Of a DNA stretch of 11,036 bases, positions 1 to 5,206 are shown piece after piece (positions within the stretch are counted from its first letter, which is position 1; each line of letters starts with the position of its first letter). Below the pieces are notes generated by a model, which had not been told where the DNA came from, made no database searches, and was given only the letters and a program-made list of their open reading frames with translations. Made by a program: the position numbers and the translations under genes. Location of the stretch: positions 1 through 11,036 of the forward strand of contig JAEOTN010000087.1 of assembly GCA_016839865.1 (NCBI GenBank). Reading direction: 5' to 3'. This stretch comes from Promethearchaeota archaeon (lineage in GTDB: Archaea > Asgardarchaeota > Lokiarchaeia > Sigynarchaeales > MK-D1).

Positions 1-905
1 GGCTGATATGGCCGATATGGAATGACCGACCATGTTATCAATATACAACACTACTATTTCACCCAACCGATCCTGATATAGTATATCTAGGAGCGTTTCC
101 CTCAGGTATGTATAAAAGCATCGACGGGGGAACCAGTTGGAATGAAATTAATGTAGGTTGGACGAATGATGGTGTATTTTCTTTGAAATTCCACCCCACT
201 GACCCTAATATTATATTTGCTGGAACCTATAACGGCATAAGTCGGTCAATTGATGCAGGAGCCCATTGGGAAATGTGGGATAAAGGATGGCCTGTGGAAC
301 AATGGGCTTTTGCTATAGATTTCGATCCTTATGATTCTGATGTTATGTATGCTTGTTCAAAAAATGGTGAAAACGAGGGTGTAGGAAGGACGAACTTTCA
401 TGGAACAGTAATGAAAAGCATTAATGGAGGGGAGGATTGGTTCTCTATAACGAATGGACTAGATTTAGACCAAGAGTTCTACCAAATTTCAGTCGACAAG
501 AACAATCCGGATGTAATTTATTTATGTACACAAAAGAAGGGAGTTTTCATTACTTATGATGCAGGTGAAACATGGCAAGCATGGAATGAAGGATTGACTA
601 CTATATTCGCTGGAACTAACAGTAACAATGTTGCACAACCTATGGTTCAAACTGCTGATGGGAGGTATATCTACTTCGGCACTGCTGATTCAGGGGTATT
701 CCGCAGAAAAACCATTGGAATGAGTTCAAGTGAATACACAATAACAAATTCTATCGATCTTCTTGGGGAATCTGGATTTCATAATATCCGTTGGTATAAT
801 TGTATTCCAATTTTAAATAAGAAATTAACTTCATTTGAAAAAATGAAGCAAATTCAGTTAGTTGAGCGAAGTTATAGAGATTTCTTCACAACTAAGGTCC
901 CATAG
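1..905 (+). CDS. Asp-box (BNR-like) beta-propeller protein, 5' truncated by the window edge
   Basis: The frame is open from base 3, so the gene starts outside the window; the first ATG at 108 lies inside a repeat and is not the start. Four Asp-box motifs of the S-x-D-x-G-x-x-W type are visible: SIDGGTSW, SIDAGAHW, SINGGEDW and TYDAGETW, at about residues 39-46, 82-89, 139-146 and 184-191 of the visible part. They alternate with strands of the type FHPTDPDIVYLG, FHPTDPNIIFAG and KNNPDVIYLC. This is the pattern of seven- or ten-bladed propellers such as sortilin/Vps10, GH74 and HCF136-like proteins. The motif fixes a fold, not a function; no catalytic residues can be assigned. After the last blade (GVFRRKT) come about 65 residues without Asp-boxes or an evident membrane segment. 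Location cannot be judged because the N-terminus is missing. The gene ends with TAG at 903-905. Confidence 0.85.
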   Translation, partial: LIWPIWNDRPCYQYTTLLFHPTDPDIVYLGAFPSGMYKSIDGGTSWNEINVGWTNDGVFSLKFHPTDPNIIFAGTYNGISRSIDAGAHWEMWDKGWPVEQWAFAIDFDPYDSDVMYACSKNGENEGVGRTNFHGTVMKSINGGEDWFSITNGLDLDQEFYQISVDKNNPDVIYLCTQKKGVFITYDAGETWQAWNEGLTTIFAGTNSNNVAQPMVQTADGRYIYFGTADSGVFRRKTIGMSSSEYTITNSIDLLGESGFHNIRWYNCIPILNKKLTSFEKMKQIQLVERSYRDFFTTKVP

Positions 906-1017
906 AATTGTTTGATTTACCTACTCCTGCTTGATCATAATCTTGTTCCCCGCGAGAACCCACAACAGCATCTTTCTGCTGCATTATGTGTCGATCGGTC
1001 TGGAGTTCTTCCGTCAT
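892..1017 (-). CDS. candidate small protein, 41 aa
   Basis: An ATG at 1015-1017 on the minus strand opens 41 codons ending in TAG at 892-894, overlapping the propeller gene end by 14 bases tail to tail. The product begins MTEELQTDRHIMQQKDAVVG and continues with a Gly/Gln/Asn-rich hydrophilic stretch. A purine-rich GAAAGG lies upstream of the ATG. I recognise no family. Local base composition is more GC-rich than the surroundings, which is the only hint beyond the frame itself. It could easily be a chance ORF. Confidence 0.22.
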   Translation of the reverse strand: MTEELQTDRHIMQQKDAVVGSRGEQDYDQAGVGKSNNSMGP

Positions 1018-1116
1018 CTTCAGTTTTCCTTTCTTTATTCGGTTCTTAAGTTTATACCACCATTATCTTAGTTTCATTTTCGGATACCTACAAATTATTC
1101 AATCTCGAAAATTATC

Positions 1117-1254
1117 ATGCAATTAAAACGTCGCGCTTACGAAGAAGAACCCGAAGAAGATTTTGTATCATACATGAAAATGTTGGATGAAACCAAGAAG
1201 AGTGGAATTCAGAAATTTCGGAGATTATTGCGGATATTTCTTAAAAAAAAATGA
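1117..1254 (+). CDS. candidate small charged protein, 45 aa
   Basis: ATG at 1117 opens 45 codons ending in TGA at 1252-1254. The product has an acidic segment (EEEPEED, residues 9-15) followed by a basic amphipathic C-terminus ending in RIFLKKK. No cysteines, no membrane segment, and no family that I recognise. The charge pattern looks protein-like, but the length is within what chance gives in AT-rich DNA. No Shine-Dalgarno site is evident; a TATA-like TTTATACC at 1051-1058 is too far for leaderless expression. Reading through the TGA gives no recognisable protein, so there is no reason to treat it as selenocysteine. Confidence 0.33.
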   Translation: MQLKRRAYEEEPEEDFVSYMKMLDETKKSGIQKFRRLLRIFLKKK

Positions 1255-1322
1255 GATGAGAATACGATAAAAAATTCAAATTTGTACCCTTTTGTTCGGT
1301 TAAATCCTATACTCCATAGATT

Positions 1323-1330
1323 TTTATTTA
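1323..1330 (+). promoter_or_regulatory. possible TATA box of the selenoprotein gene
   Basis: TTTATTTA lies 21 bases before the ATG at 1352. That fits an archaeal TATA element with a transcript starting at or very near the start codon, in agreement with the lack of a Shine-Dalgarno site there. In such AT-rich DNA the match alone is weak. Confidence 0.35.
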
Positions 1331-1351
1331 CCAATATCCGATTCTCAGTAG

Positions 1352-1567
1352 ATGGAAGTAATTAAATACTCAAGTATTGTTACATGCCCACAATGTGGAT
1401 TTAAGGAAGAACATCCGTTGTCTGATGATGTGTGAAAACAAGCATACGAGTGTCAATATTGCCATAAAACTATTCACGGTGGAAATAATAAGCATGGATG
1501 ACGTTGAATTTACTGTGCTTTTGGAGATACTCCTTGAGTAGCAATACAAAAAAGCCAGATAGGGTAA
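1352..1567 (+). CDS. small selenoprotein with four in-frame UGA codons, GDCCVxC-type zinc-ribbon family
   Basis: From ATG at 1352 one frame runs 71 residues to TAA at 1565-1567. Its only interruptions are TGA at 1433, 1499, 1505 and 1535 (residues 28, 50, 52, 62). With U for TGA the motifs are TCPQCGF (C12, C15), DDVUKQAYECQYC (U28, C34, C37), HGURUIYCAFG (U50, U52, C55) and PUVAIQ (U62). This lines up without gaps in the motif regions with the small family I recall as the GDCCVxC-domain (seleno)proteins, whose pattern is CPxCG, DACxxxYECxxC, GDCCVxC, then KCPPxQ. U28 falls on the DAC cysteine, U52 on the second Cys of GDCCVxC, and U62 on the CPP cysteine; U50 is two codons before U52. Total length also fits the family. 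The biochemical role is not established; redox or metal binding through UxUxxC is an inference. The start follows a TATA-like box by 21 bases and has no Shine-Dalgarno site. The alternative, a decayed gene, is unlikely because no TAA, TAG or frameshift is present and the stops sit at or beside Cys positions. Confidence 0.85.
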
Positions 1568-1576
1568 TTTATATCA

Positions 1577-1614
1577 ATGAACTTTATCTATAAACCATTG
1601 GAGATAAAGAGAGA
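1577..1614 (+). promoter_or_regulatory. eukaryote-like SECIS element in the 3' UTR
   Basis: The element starts 9 bases after the TAA stop of the selenoprotein gene. The 5' strand carries AUGAA (1577-1581), then CUUUAUCU (1582-1589), which pairs perfectly with AGAUAAAG (1602-1609), followed by AGAG (1610-1613). U1578/G1613, G1579/A1612, A1580/G1611 and A1581/A1610 can form the tandem G-A quartet (kink-turn-like core) of eukaryotic SECIS elements. The apical region AUAAACCAUUGG has AAA at 1592-1594, 11 nt after the UGA, which is the eukaryotic spacing. CC (1595-1596) could pair with GG (1600-1601) to give a form-2-like mini-stem. A lower helix is weak: only GGGUA (1562-1566) with UACCC (1635-1639), enclosing a 4-bp hairpin at 1615-1627. 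Eukaryote-like SECIS elements in Lokiarchaeota have been described in the literature; the fold here was done by eye. Confidence 0.8.
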
Positions 1615-1640
1615 CTCCCGCAAGGAGAAAACTATACCCA

Positions 1641-1661
1641 TTTCTGATTTTTCGTTCTTTT
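1641..1661 (+). terminator. T-rich terminator after the SECIS element
   Basis: A run dominated by T (three successive T tracts broken by short C/G/A) follows the SECIS region and precedes the next promoter. Archaeal RNA polymerase terminates at such tracts, so this plausibly ends the selenoprotein transcript as a monocistronic mRNA. Confidence 0.45.
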
Positions 1662-1703
1662 CATCAAATTCCCACTCGTTTCCCAGATCTATAACTGAAA
1701 CAA

Positions 1704-1711
1704 TTATAAAG
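1704..1711 (+). promoter_or_regulatory. TATA box of the thiolase-DUF35 operon
   Basis: TTATAAAG, preceded by purine-rich GAAACAA as a possible BRE, lies about 65 bases before the ATG at 1776. A start about 25-30 bases downstream would give a leader of roughly 40 nt. It is the best TATA match between the SECIS element and the operon. Confidence 0.5.
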
Positions 1712-1775
1712 CTCATCGTTCAACAATAGTATGTTGAATTGATACTACAACAAACACGAATTTTGTGATATTAGC

Positions 1776-2990
1776 ATGAGAAAAGTAGTTGTTTTAGGCT
1801 TAGGATACACAAATGCGAAAACGCTCTCTCCAGCTGCAGGTTGGAAAGATTGGATGTACGAAGCATGTAAAAAAGCCTATATGGATGCTGGTGTCAATCC
1901 CCGAAAAGATGTAGATTCATTCATCACTTGTGCAGAGGATTTCTACGAAGGATTCTCGATATTTGATGAATTTGTTCCAGATCAGATTGGGGCTCTTCTA
2001 AAACCATGTTGTACTGTGTGTTCAGATGGGCTCTATGGGTTGGCAAATGCAGCAATGCAAATACGAACTGGATATTTTGATACTGTATCGGTAGAAGCAC
2101 ATAGTAAGAACTCAGATCTCTTGACCTACCCCGAAGTTGTTAATTTTGGCTTAGATCCTGTTTTTGAACGACCCGTTGTTGGTTCTTCTAAACGACCAAA
2201 TTACAAAGGGTCACCGGATTGGAATGTTGAAGATTATGAGACAGCAGTTTCCGATGAAAAGGAACGAGTTCATCCATATTTCTTAGCTGGAATGGAAATG
2301 CGTCATTACTTGAAAAAAACCGGAACTACAGAGGAACAATGTGCCGGAGTTGTGGTGAAAAACAAGAAAAATGCATTTTCGAACCCAATTGCCGCATATG
2401 AGTTGAATATTACAGTGGATGATGTTATGAAGTCTGAACCTGTCTTCACACCTATGAAAAAATATGATGTTGCTCCTACAGTTGACCTTGCAATTTGTTT
2501 CGTACTTGGAACTGAAGAAAAAGCTAAAGAACTAGGAATAGAACCGATATACTTAGAAGGAATTGGGTGGTCATCCGAAACTCCTTGGCTCTCAAACCGA
2601 GGATTTGATGCAAATTATGCTGCAATGTCTTCAAAGATGGCGTATAAAATGGCAAACATTAAAGATCCAAGCAAAGAAATAGATATACTCGAAGTAGATG
2701 ATAAATTCTCCTACAAGGAACTTCAGCATTTAGAAGCAATTGGATATACCGATAATGCTGCAAAAATGCTGGATGAAGGAAAACTCTCGAATGTTAACGT
2801 TTCTGGTGGAGCCCTAGGAATTGGAAATTGCCTTGAAGGAACTGGATTACAAAAATCACTCGAAATTGTTACTCAGTTACGAGGTCACGCAGGAAAGAGA
2901 CAATTAAAGGATGTGAATGTCGGTCTTGCCCAATCATGGAGAGGTATTCCTTCTCCGAGTGGAGCAGTTGCAATTTTCAGGAGGGGTTAA
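1776..2990 (+). CDS. thiolase-like protein A (SCP-x/archaeal type), candidate nucleophile retained
   Basis: A 404-residue thiolase-superfamily protein, near the usual length of about 390. The N-terminal VVVLGLGYT and the KKAYMDAGVNPRKDVDSFI helix-strand are typical of the family. The region KPCCTVCSDGLYG (76-88) aligns with the nucleophile loop of thiolases (CASG), making C82 the probable acyl-accepting cysteine, with C78 and C79 nearby. The usual His motifs are altered: the HDAF-type motif reads EVDDKF (D308 in place of His) and the GHP motif reads GIGNCLEG (N351 in place of His). It shares the unusual GWSSETPWLSNRGF segment (264-277) with thiolase B, so the two evolved as a pair. Known relatives act as acetyl-CoA acetyltransferases, as benzoylsuccinyl-CoA thiolase, or as steroid side-chain aldolases with a DUF35 partner. 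The substrate here cannot be told. It is the first gene of a four-gene operon and has no clear Shine-Dalgarno site. Confidence 0.85.
   Translation: MRKVVVLGLGYTNAKTLSPAAGWKDWMYEACKKAYMDAGVNPRKDVDSFITCAEDFYEGFSIFDEFVPDQIGALLKPCCTVCSDGLYGLANAAMQIRTGYFDTVSVEAHSKNSDLLTYPEVVNFGLDPVFERPVVGSSKRPNYKGSPDWNVEDYETAVSDEKERVHPYFLAGMEMRHYLKKTGTTEEQCAGVVVKNKKNAFSNPIAAYELNITVDDVMKSEPVFTPMKKYDVAPTVDLAICFVLGTEEKAKELGIEPIYLEGIGWSSETPWLSNRGFDANYAAMSSKMAYKMANIKDPSKEIDILEVDDKFSYKELQHLEAIGYTDNAAKMLDEGKLSNVNVSGGALGIGNCLEGTGLQKSLEIVTQLRGHAGKRQLKDVNVGLAQSWRGIPSPSGAVAIFRRG
2979..2986 (+). promoter_or_regulatory. Shine-Dalgarno site for thiolase B
   Basis: AGGAGGGG encodes the last residues of thiolase A and lies 7 bases before the ATG at 2994, so translation of the two genes is probably coupled. 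Confidence 0.75.
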
Positions 2991-2993
2991 AAT

Positions 2994-4157
2994 ATGAAGA
3001 AAACTTATGTCTTAGGAGCCGGTATGACGATTTTCAGACGTCATTTATTAGAGACTGGTAAGGAGTTATCATTCCTTGCTGCAAAGATGGCCATGGAAGA
3101 GGCAGGCATTACACGAAAAGATATCGATATGGTAGTGATGGGAACTGCTCCAGATGCATTCGATGGAATTCACATGAAGGGTGATAATCTTCTAGATGGA
3201 GCTGGCGGAGTTAATAAACCGTATGTTAGAGTGTTTAATGGTGGCGGTACAGGTGTTTTTGGCCCAATTGCTGGATGGTGGCATGTTGCATCAGGCATGG
3301 CAGACGTTTGTATGGTAATTTGCGAAGAAAAAATGGGAAATATCAGACCCCATCCGCAGGTGGCGTTCCAACATATCTGGGATCCCATTATAGATCGACC
3401 CTTACATCCTAACCTAGTTTGGTTGTTTGCGATGGAGATGAATCGCTACATGACAACGTATGACATTAAAAAAGAGCATATTGCAGAAGTTGCTGTAAAA
3501 AATAAGCGGAATGCAGTAGGTCATCCATGTGCTCAGCTACCTGACGAGAATATTACTGTGGAAGACGTTCTGAATTCTGAGATCATGGCTTGGCCCGTGC
3601 AAAGGTTAGACATTAGTCCACCAAGTGATGGAGCAGCTGCTATAATTTTCTGTAGTGAAGATGTTGTTCACAAATATACCGATGAACGAATAAATATAGC
3701 TGGAGTCGGTTGGAACATCGACTCAACTATGTGGACCAACCGAGATTTAGCTTTCCCACGTTACGTTGCCAACGCAGCTAAAATGTGTTATAAGAAGGCT
3801 GGAATTGATGATCCGAGGAAGGATATTGATTTTGCGGAGCCGTATGATCCTTTTGATTATAAAGAACTTCACCATGCCGAGGGTTTACTACTTTTTGATA
3901 AAGGTAAAGCCCCATTAGCTACACATGAAGGAGTTACTCAAAGAGACGGTGACCTACCGTTATGTCCAAGTGGTGGTTTATTAGGTGTCGGCAACCCTAT
4001 TGCAGCTACAATGGGACAGAAAGTATGTGAACTCTACTGGCAATTGGCTGGAAAAGCTGGTAAGAGACAAGTTCCAAATGACCCTCAAGTCGGTGTAGGA
4101 CAAGCTTGGGGAGATATAATGCAAATGGCTACCGTTATGGCCATGAGGAGGGAGTAA
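2994..4157 (+). CDS. thiolase-like protein B, lacking the catalytic cysteine
   Basis: A 387-residue thiolase-superfamily protein starting 3 bases after thiolase A. The N-terminal TYVLGAGMTIFRRH and MEEAGITRKDIDMVVMG are clear thiolase features. The nucleophile loop reads KPYVRVFNGGGTG (75-87): F81 occupies the position of C82 in thiolase A, so the normal acyl-enzyme cannot form. The HDAF-type motif reads AEPYDPF (Y284 in place of His) and GHP reads GVGNPIAAT (N334). A tyrosine there resembles what is known for SCP-x/Ltp2 aldolases that cleave C-C bonds without a cysteine. It shares the GW...W..NRD segment (239-251) with thiolase A. It may be a non-thiolytic catalytic subunit or a structural partner of A. 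The order with two DUF35 genes after it supports one hetero-oligomeric enzyme; the reaction is not known. Confidence 0.82.
   Translation: MKKTYVLGAGMTIFRRHLLETGKELSFLAAKMAMEEAGITRKDIDMVVMGTAPDAFDGIHMKGDNLLDGAGGVNKPYVRVFNGGGTGVFGPIAGWWHVASGMADVCMVICEEKMGNIRPHPQVAFQHIWDPIIDRPLHPNLVWLFAMEMNRYMTTYDIKKEHIAEVAVKNKRNAVGHPCAQLPDENITVEDVLNSEIMAWPVQRLDISPPSDGAAAIIFCSEDVVHKYTDERINIAGVGWNIDSTMWTNRDLAFPRYVANAAKMCYKKAGIDDPRKDIDFAEPYDPFDYKELHHAEGLLLFDKGKAPLATHEGVTQRDGDLPLCPSGGLLGVGNPIAATMGQKVCELYWQLAGKAGKRQVPNDPQVGVGQAWGDIMQMATVMAMRRE
4145..4154 (+). promoter_or_regulatory. Shine-Dalgarno site for DUF35 protein A
   Basis: GAGGAGGGAG at the end of thiolase B ends 4 bases before the ATG at 4159. The stop codon and the next ATG are separated by one base, indicating coupled translation. 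Confidence 0.75.
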
Positions 4158-4158
4158 A

Positions 4159-4692
4159 ATGACAGACGAAAAGAAAGCTCATCCACCTTATACAGTAGGA
4201 ACGAAAGTGAATGAAAAGGAATTCATAAATAAGGATATTACTGCTACCTTATGGCAACCAATGATGCAATATTCGTGGGCCCTTGGTCGTGCGAATGTTA
4301 AATTCCTTGAAGGATTGAAAGAAGCGAAGATCTACGGAATAAATTGCCATACATGCAAGAAGGTCATAGTTCCACCAACGATGTTTTGTCCATATTGTTA
4401 TGATCCTACAGAAGGTTGGGTAGAGCTACCAGATACAGGGATAATAGAGACTTTCTCGATTTCCTATTTAGATCCGAATGCAAATCGCATCGAAGAACCA
4501 ATTTTAATTGGTGTAATAGATCTCGATGGAGCTCCTGAACACTATGGGTTCATGCACTATTTCGATGAAATGGACAAAGATGAGATTCACATCGGCATGA
4601 AAGTGAAGGCAGTCTGGAAACCTGAAAAAGAACGAACTGGTTCGATAACGGATATTAAATATTTCAAGCCGTTAAAGGAAGGAGGGAAGTAA
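4159..4692 (+). CDS. DUF35 OB-fold/zinc-ribbon acyl-CoA-binding partner protein A
   Basis: 177 residues, with the two-domain build of DUF35 (Zn-ribbon plus OB-fold). After an N-terminal helical segment with WQPMMQYSWALGRANVKFLE (32-51), the ribbon carries C63-x-x-C66 (CHTC) and C77-x-x-C80 (CPYC). The OB-fold then begins GIIETFSISYLDP and continues through PILIGVIDLDG, ending in a strand with TDIKYFKPL. In the archaeal acetyl-CoA acetyltransferase/HMG-CoA synthase complex, and in SCP-x/ChsH2 and BbsAB pairs, DUF35 proteins hold the thiolase and contact CoA. The position directly behind two thiolase genes argues for the same role here. All four zinc ligands are present. Confidence 0.88.
   Translation: MTDEKKAHPPYTVGTKVNEKEFINKDITATLWQPMMQYSWALGRANVKFLEGLKEAKIYGINCHTCKKVIVPPTMFCPYCYDPTEGWVELPDTGIIETFSISYLDPNANRIEEPILIGVIDLDGAPEHYGFMHYFDEMDKDEIHIGMKVKAVWKPEKERTGSITDIKYFKPLKEGGK
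4681..4686 (+). promoter_or_regulatory. Shine-Dalgarno site for DUF35 protein B
   Basis: GGAGGG, coding for the last residues of DUF35 A, lies 7 bases before the ATG at 4694. The upstream stop (4690-4692) is one base from that ATG. Confidence 0.75.
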
Positions 4693-4693
4693 G

Positions 4694-5170
4694 ATGACCT
4701 TTGGTGAAAAACAAAACACTGAATCTGAAATTGGTTTAGCATGGAGAGGAGATATGCAGGCGGACTATCTCTATCCAAACGGTGCAGCAGGAGATAAATT
4801 TTTCAAGAATTTGAGAGAGAAAGAAACTTTCCTTGCATGTAAATGCCCAAAATGCAACATTACTTACTTACCACCCCGGATTTACTGTGAGGATTGCTAT
4901 GTAGAAATTCCGGAAGACGCATGGAAAGAAGTTGCCCCTGAAGGAACAGTTCGGATGTTCACAGTTGCCTATCTCAATTCTGAAGGTGGAAAGTTAGAAG
5001 CCCCCAGAGTAATGGCGCTTGTGGATATTGAAGGAACCGATGGTGCATGGTTAGCTAAGCTCAATGTGAAAGACTTGAAGAAGGATTACACTGGAGCAAA
5101 GGTTAAAGCGATTCTTCGTCCTAAAGATAAACGCGATGGAACAATGAAAGATATTTTGTACTTTGAGTGA
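4694..5170 (+). CDS. DUF35 OB-fold/zinc-ribbon protein B
   Basis: 158 residues, last gene of the operon. The N-terminal segment (about 1-45) is followed by a zinc ribbon with C51-x-x-C54 (CPKC) and C65-x-x-C68 (CEDC); C49 is an extra cysteine. The OB-fold begins GTVRMFTVAYLNSEGG and includes PRVMALVDIEG and a final strand DILYFE. It resembles DUF35 A in order of elements but is clearly diverged, so the cluster has two distinct DUF35 subunits to match its two distinct thiolase subunits. It probably pairs with one of the thiolases; which one cannot be told from sequence alone. The TGA stop is followed at once by a poly-T terminator. Confidence 0.86.
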   Translation: MTFGEKQNTESEIGLAWRGDMQADYLYPNGAAGDKFFKNLREKETFLACKCPKCNITYLPPRIYCEDCYVEIPEDAWKEVAPEGTVRMFTVAYLNSEGGKLEAPRVMALVDIEGTDGAWLAKLNVKDLKKDYTGAKVKAILRPKDKRDGTMKDILYFE

Positions 5171-5178
5171 ATTTCTTA

Positions 5179-5196
5179 TTTTTTTTTCTTTTTTTT
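5179..5196 (+). terminator. poly-T terminator of the thiolase-DUF35 operon
   Basis: T9, C, T8 begins 8 bases after the stop of DUF35 B. This is a typical archaeal intrinsic terminator without a needed hairpin. It acts on the plus strand only; the convergent ABC gene reads into A-rich sequence here. Confidence 0.7.
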
Positions 5197-5206
5197 ATTT
5201 GTTAAT

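Larger units (their letters stand above)
906..1351. other. gene-poor interval between the propeller gene and the selenoprotein gene
   Basis: This stretch has no recognisable protein family on either strand. It contains a pyrimidine-rich run at about 1021-1040 that could end plus-strand transcription from the propeller gene. There is a short inverted repeat CAGCA/TGCTG (966-970 with 977-981), and a TATA-like TTTATACC at 1051-1058. Two small ORF candidates are listed separately (892-1017 minus, 1117-1254 plus). Apart from those I see nothing that can be annotated. Confidence 0.5.

Noticed and set aside
966..981. CAGCA/TGCTG inverted repeat as a terminator of the propeller gene
   Set aside because: Only 5 bp, and no T-run follows directly; the pyrimidine-rich run is 40 bases further on.
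1352..1435. A 27-aa peptide ending at the first TGA as the complete gene
   Set aside because: The downstream frame continues with YECQYC, IYCAFG and a final TAA at family-like spacing, so the TGA is better read as selenocysteine.
1433..1475. Bacterial-type SECIS hairpin directly after the first UGA
   Set aside because: I see no stable hairpin with a conserved loop in the coding sequence after any of the UGAs; the good structure is in the 3' UTR.
1433..1537. TGA read as tryptophan through a variant genetic code
   Set aside because: TGA is the terminal codon of other genes here (DUF35 B at 5168-5170, and the reductase remnant), Trp is encoded by TGG throughout, and three of the four TGAs align with Cys rather than Trp positions.
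1615..1627. Short CTCC/GGAG hairpin as the SECIS itself (methanogen type)
   Set aside because: It has only 4 bp and lacks an outer stem with the GAA/A bulge; the adjacent 8-bp hairpin with quartet and AAA is much better. It may be part of the lower region of the element.
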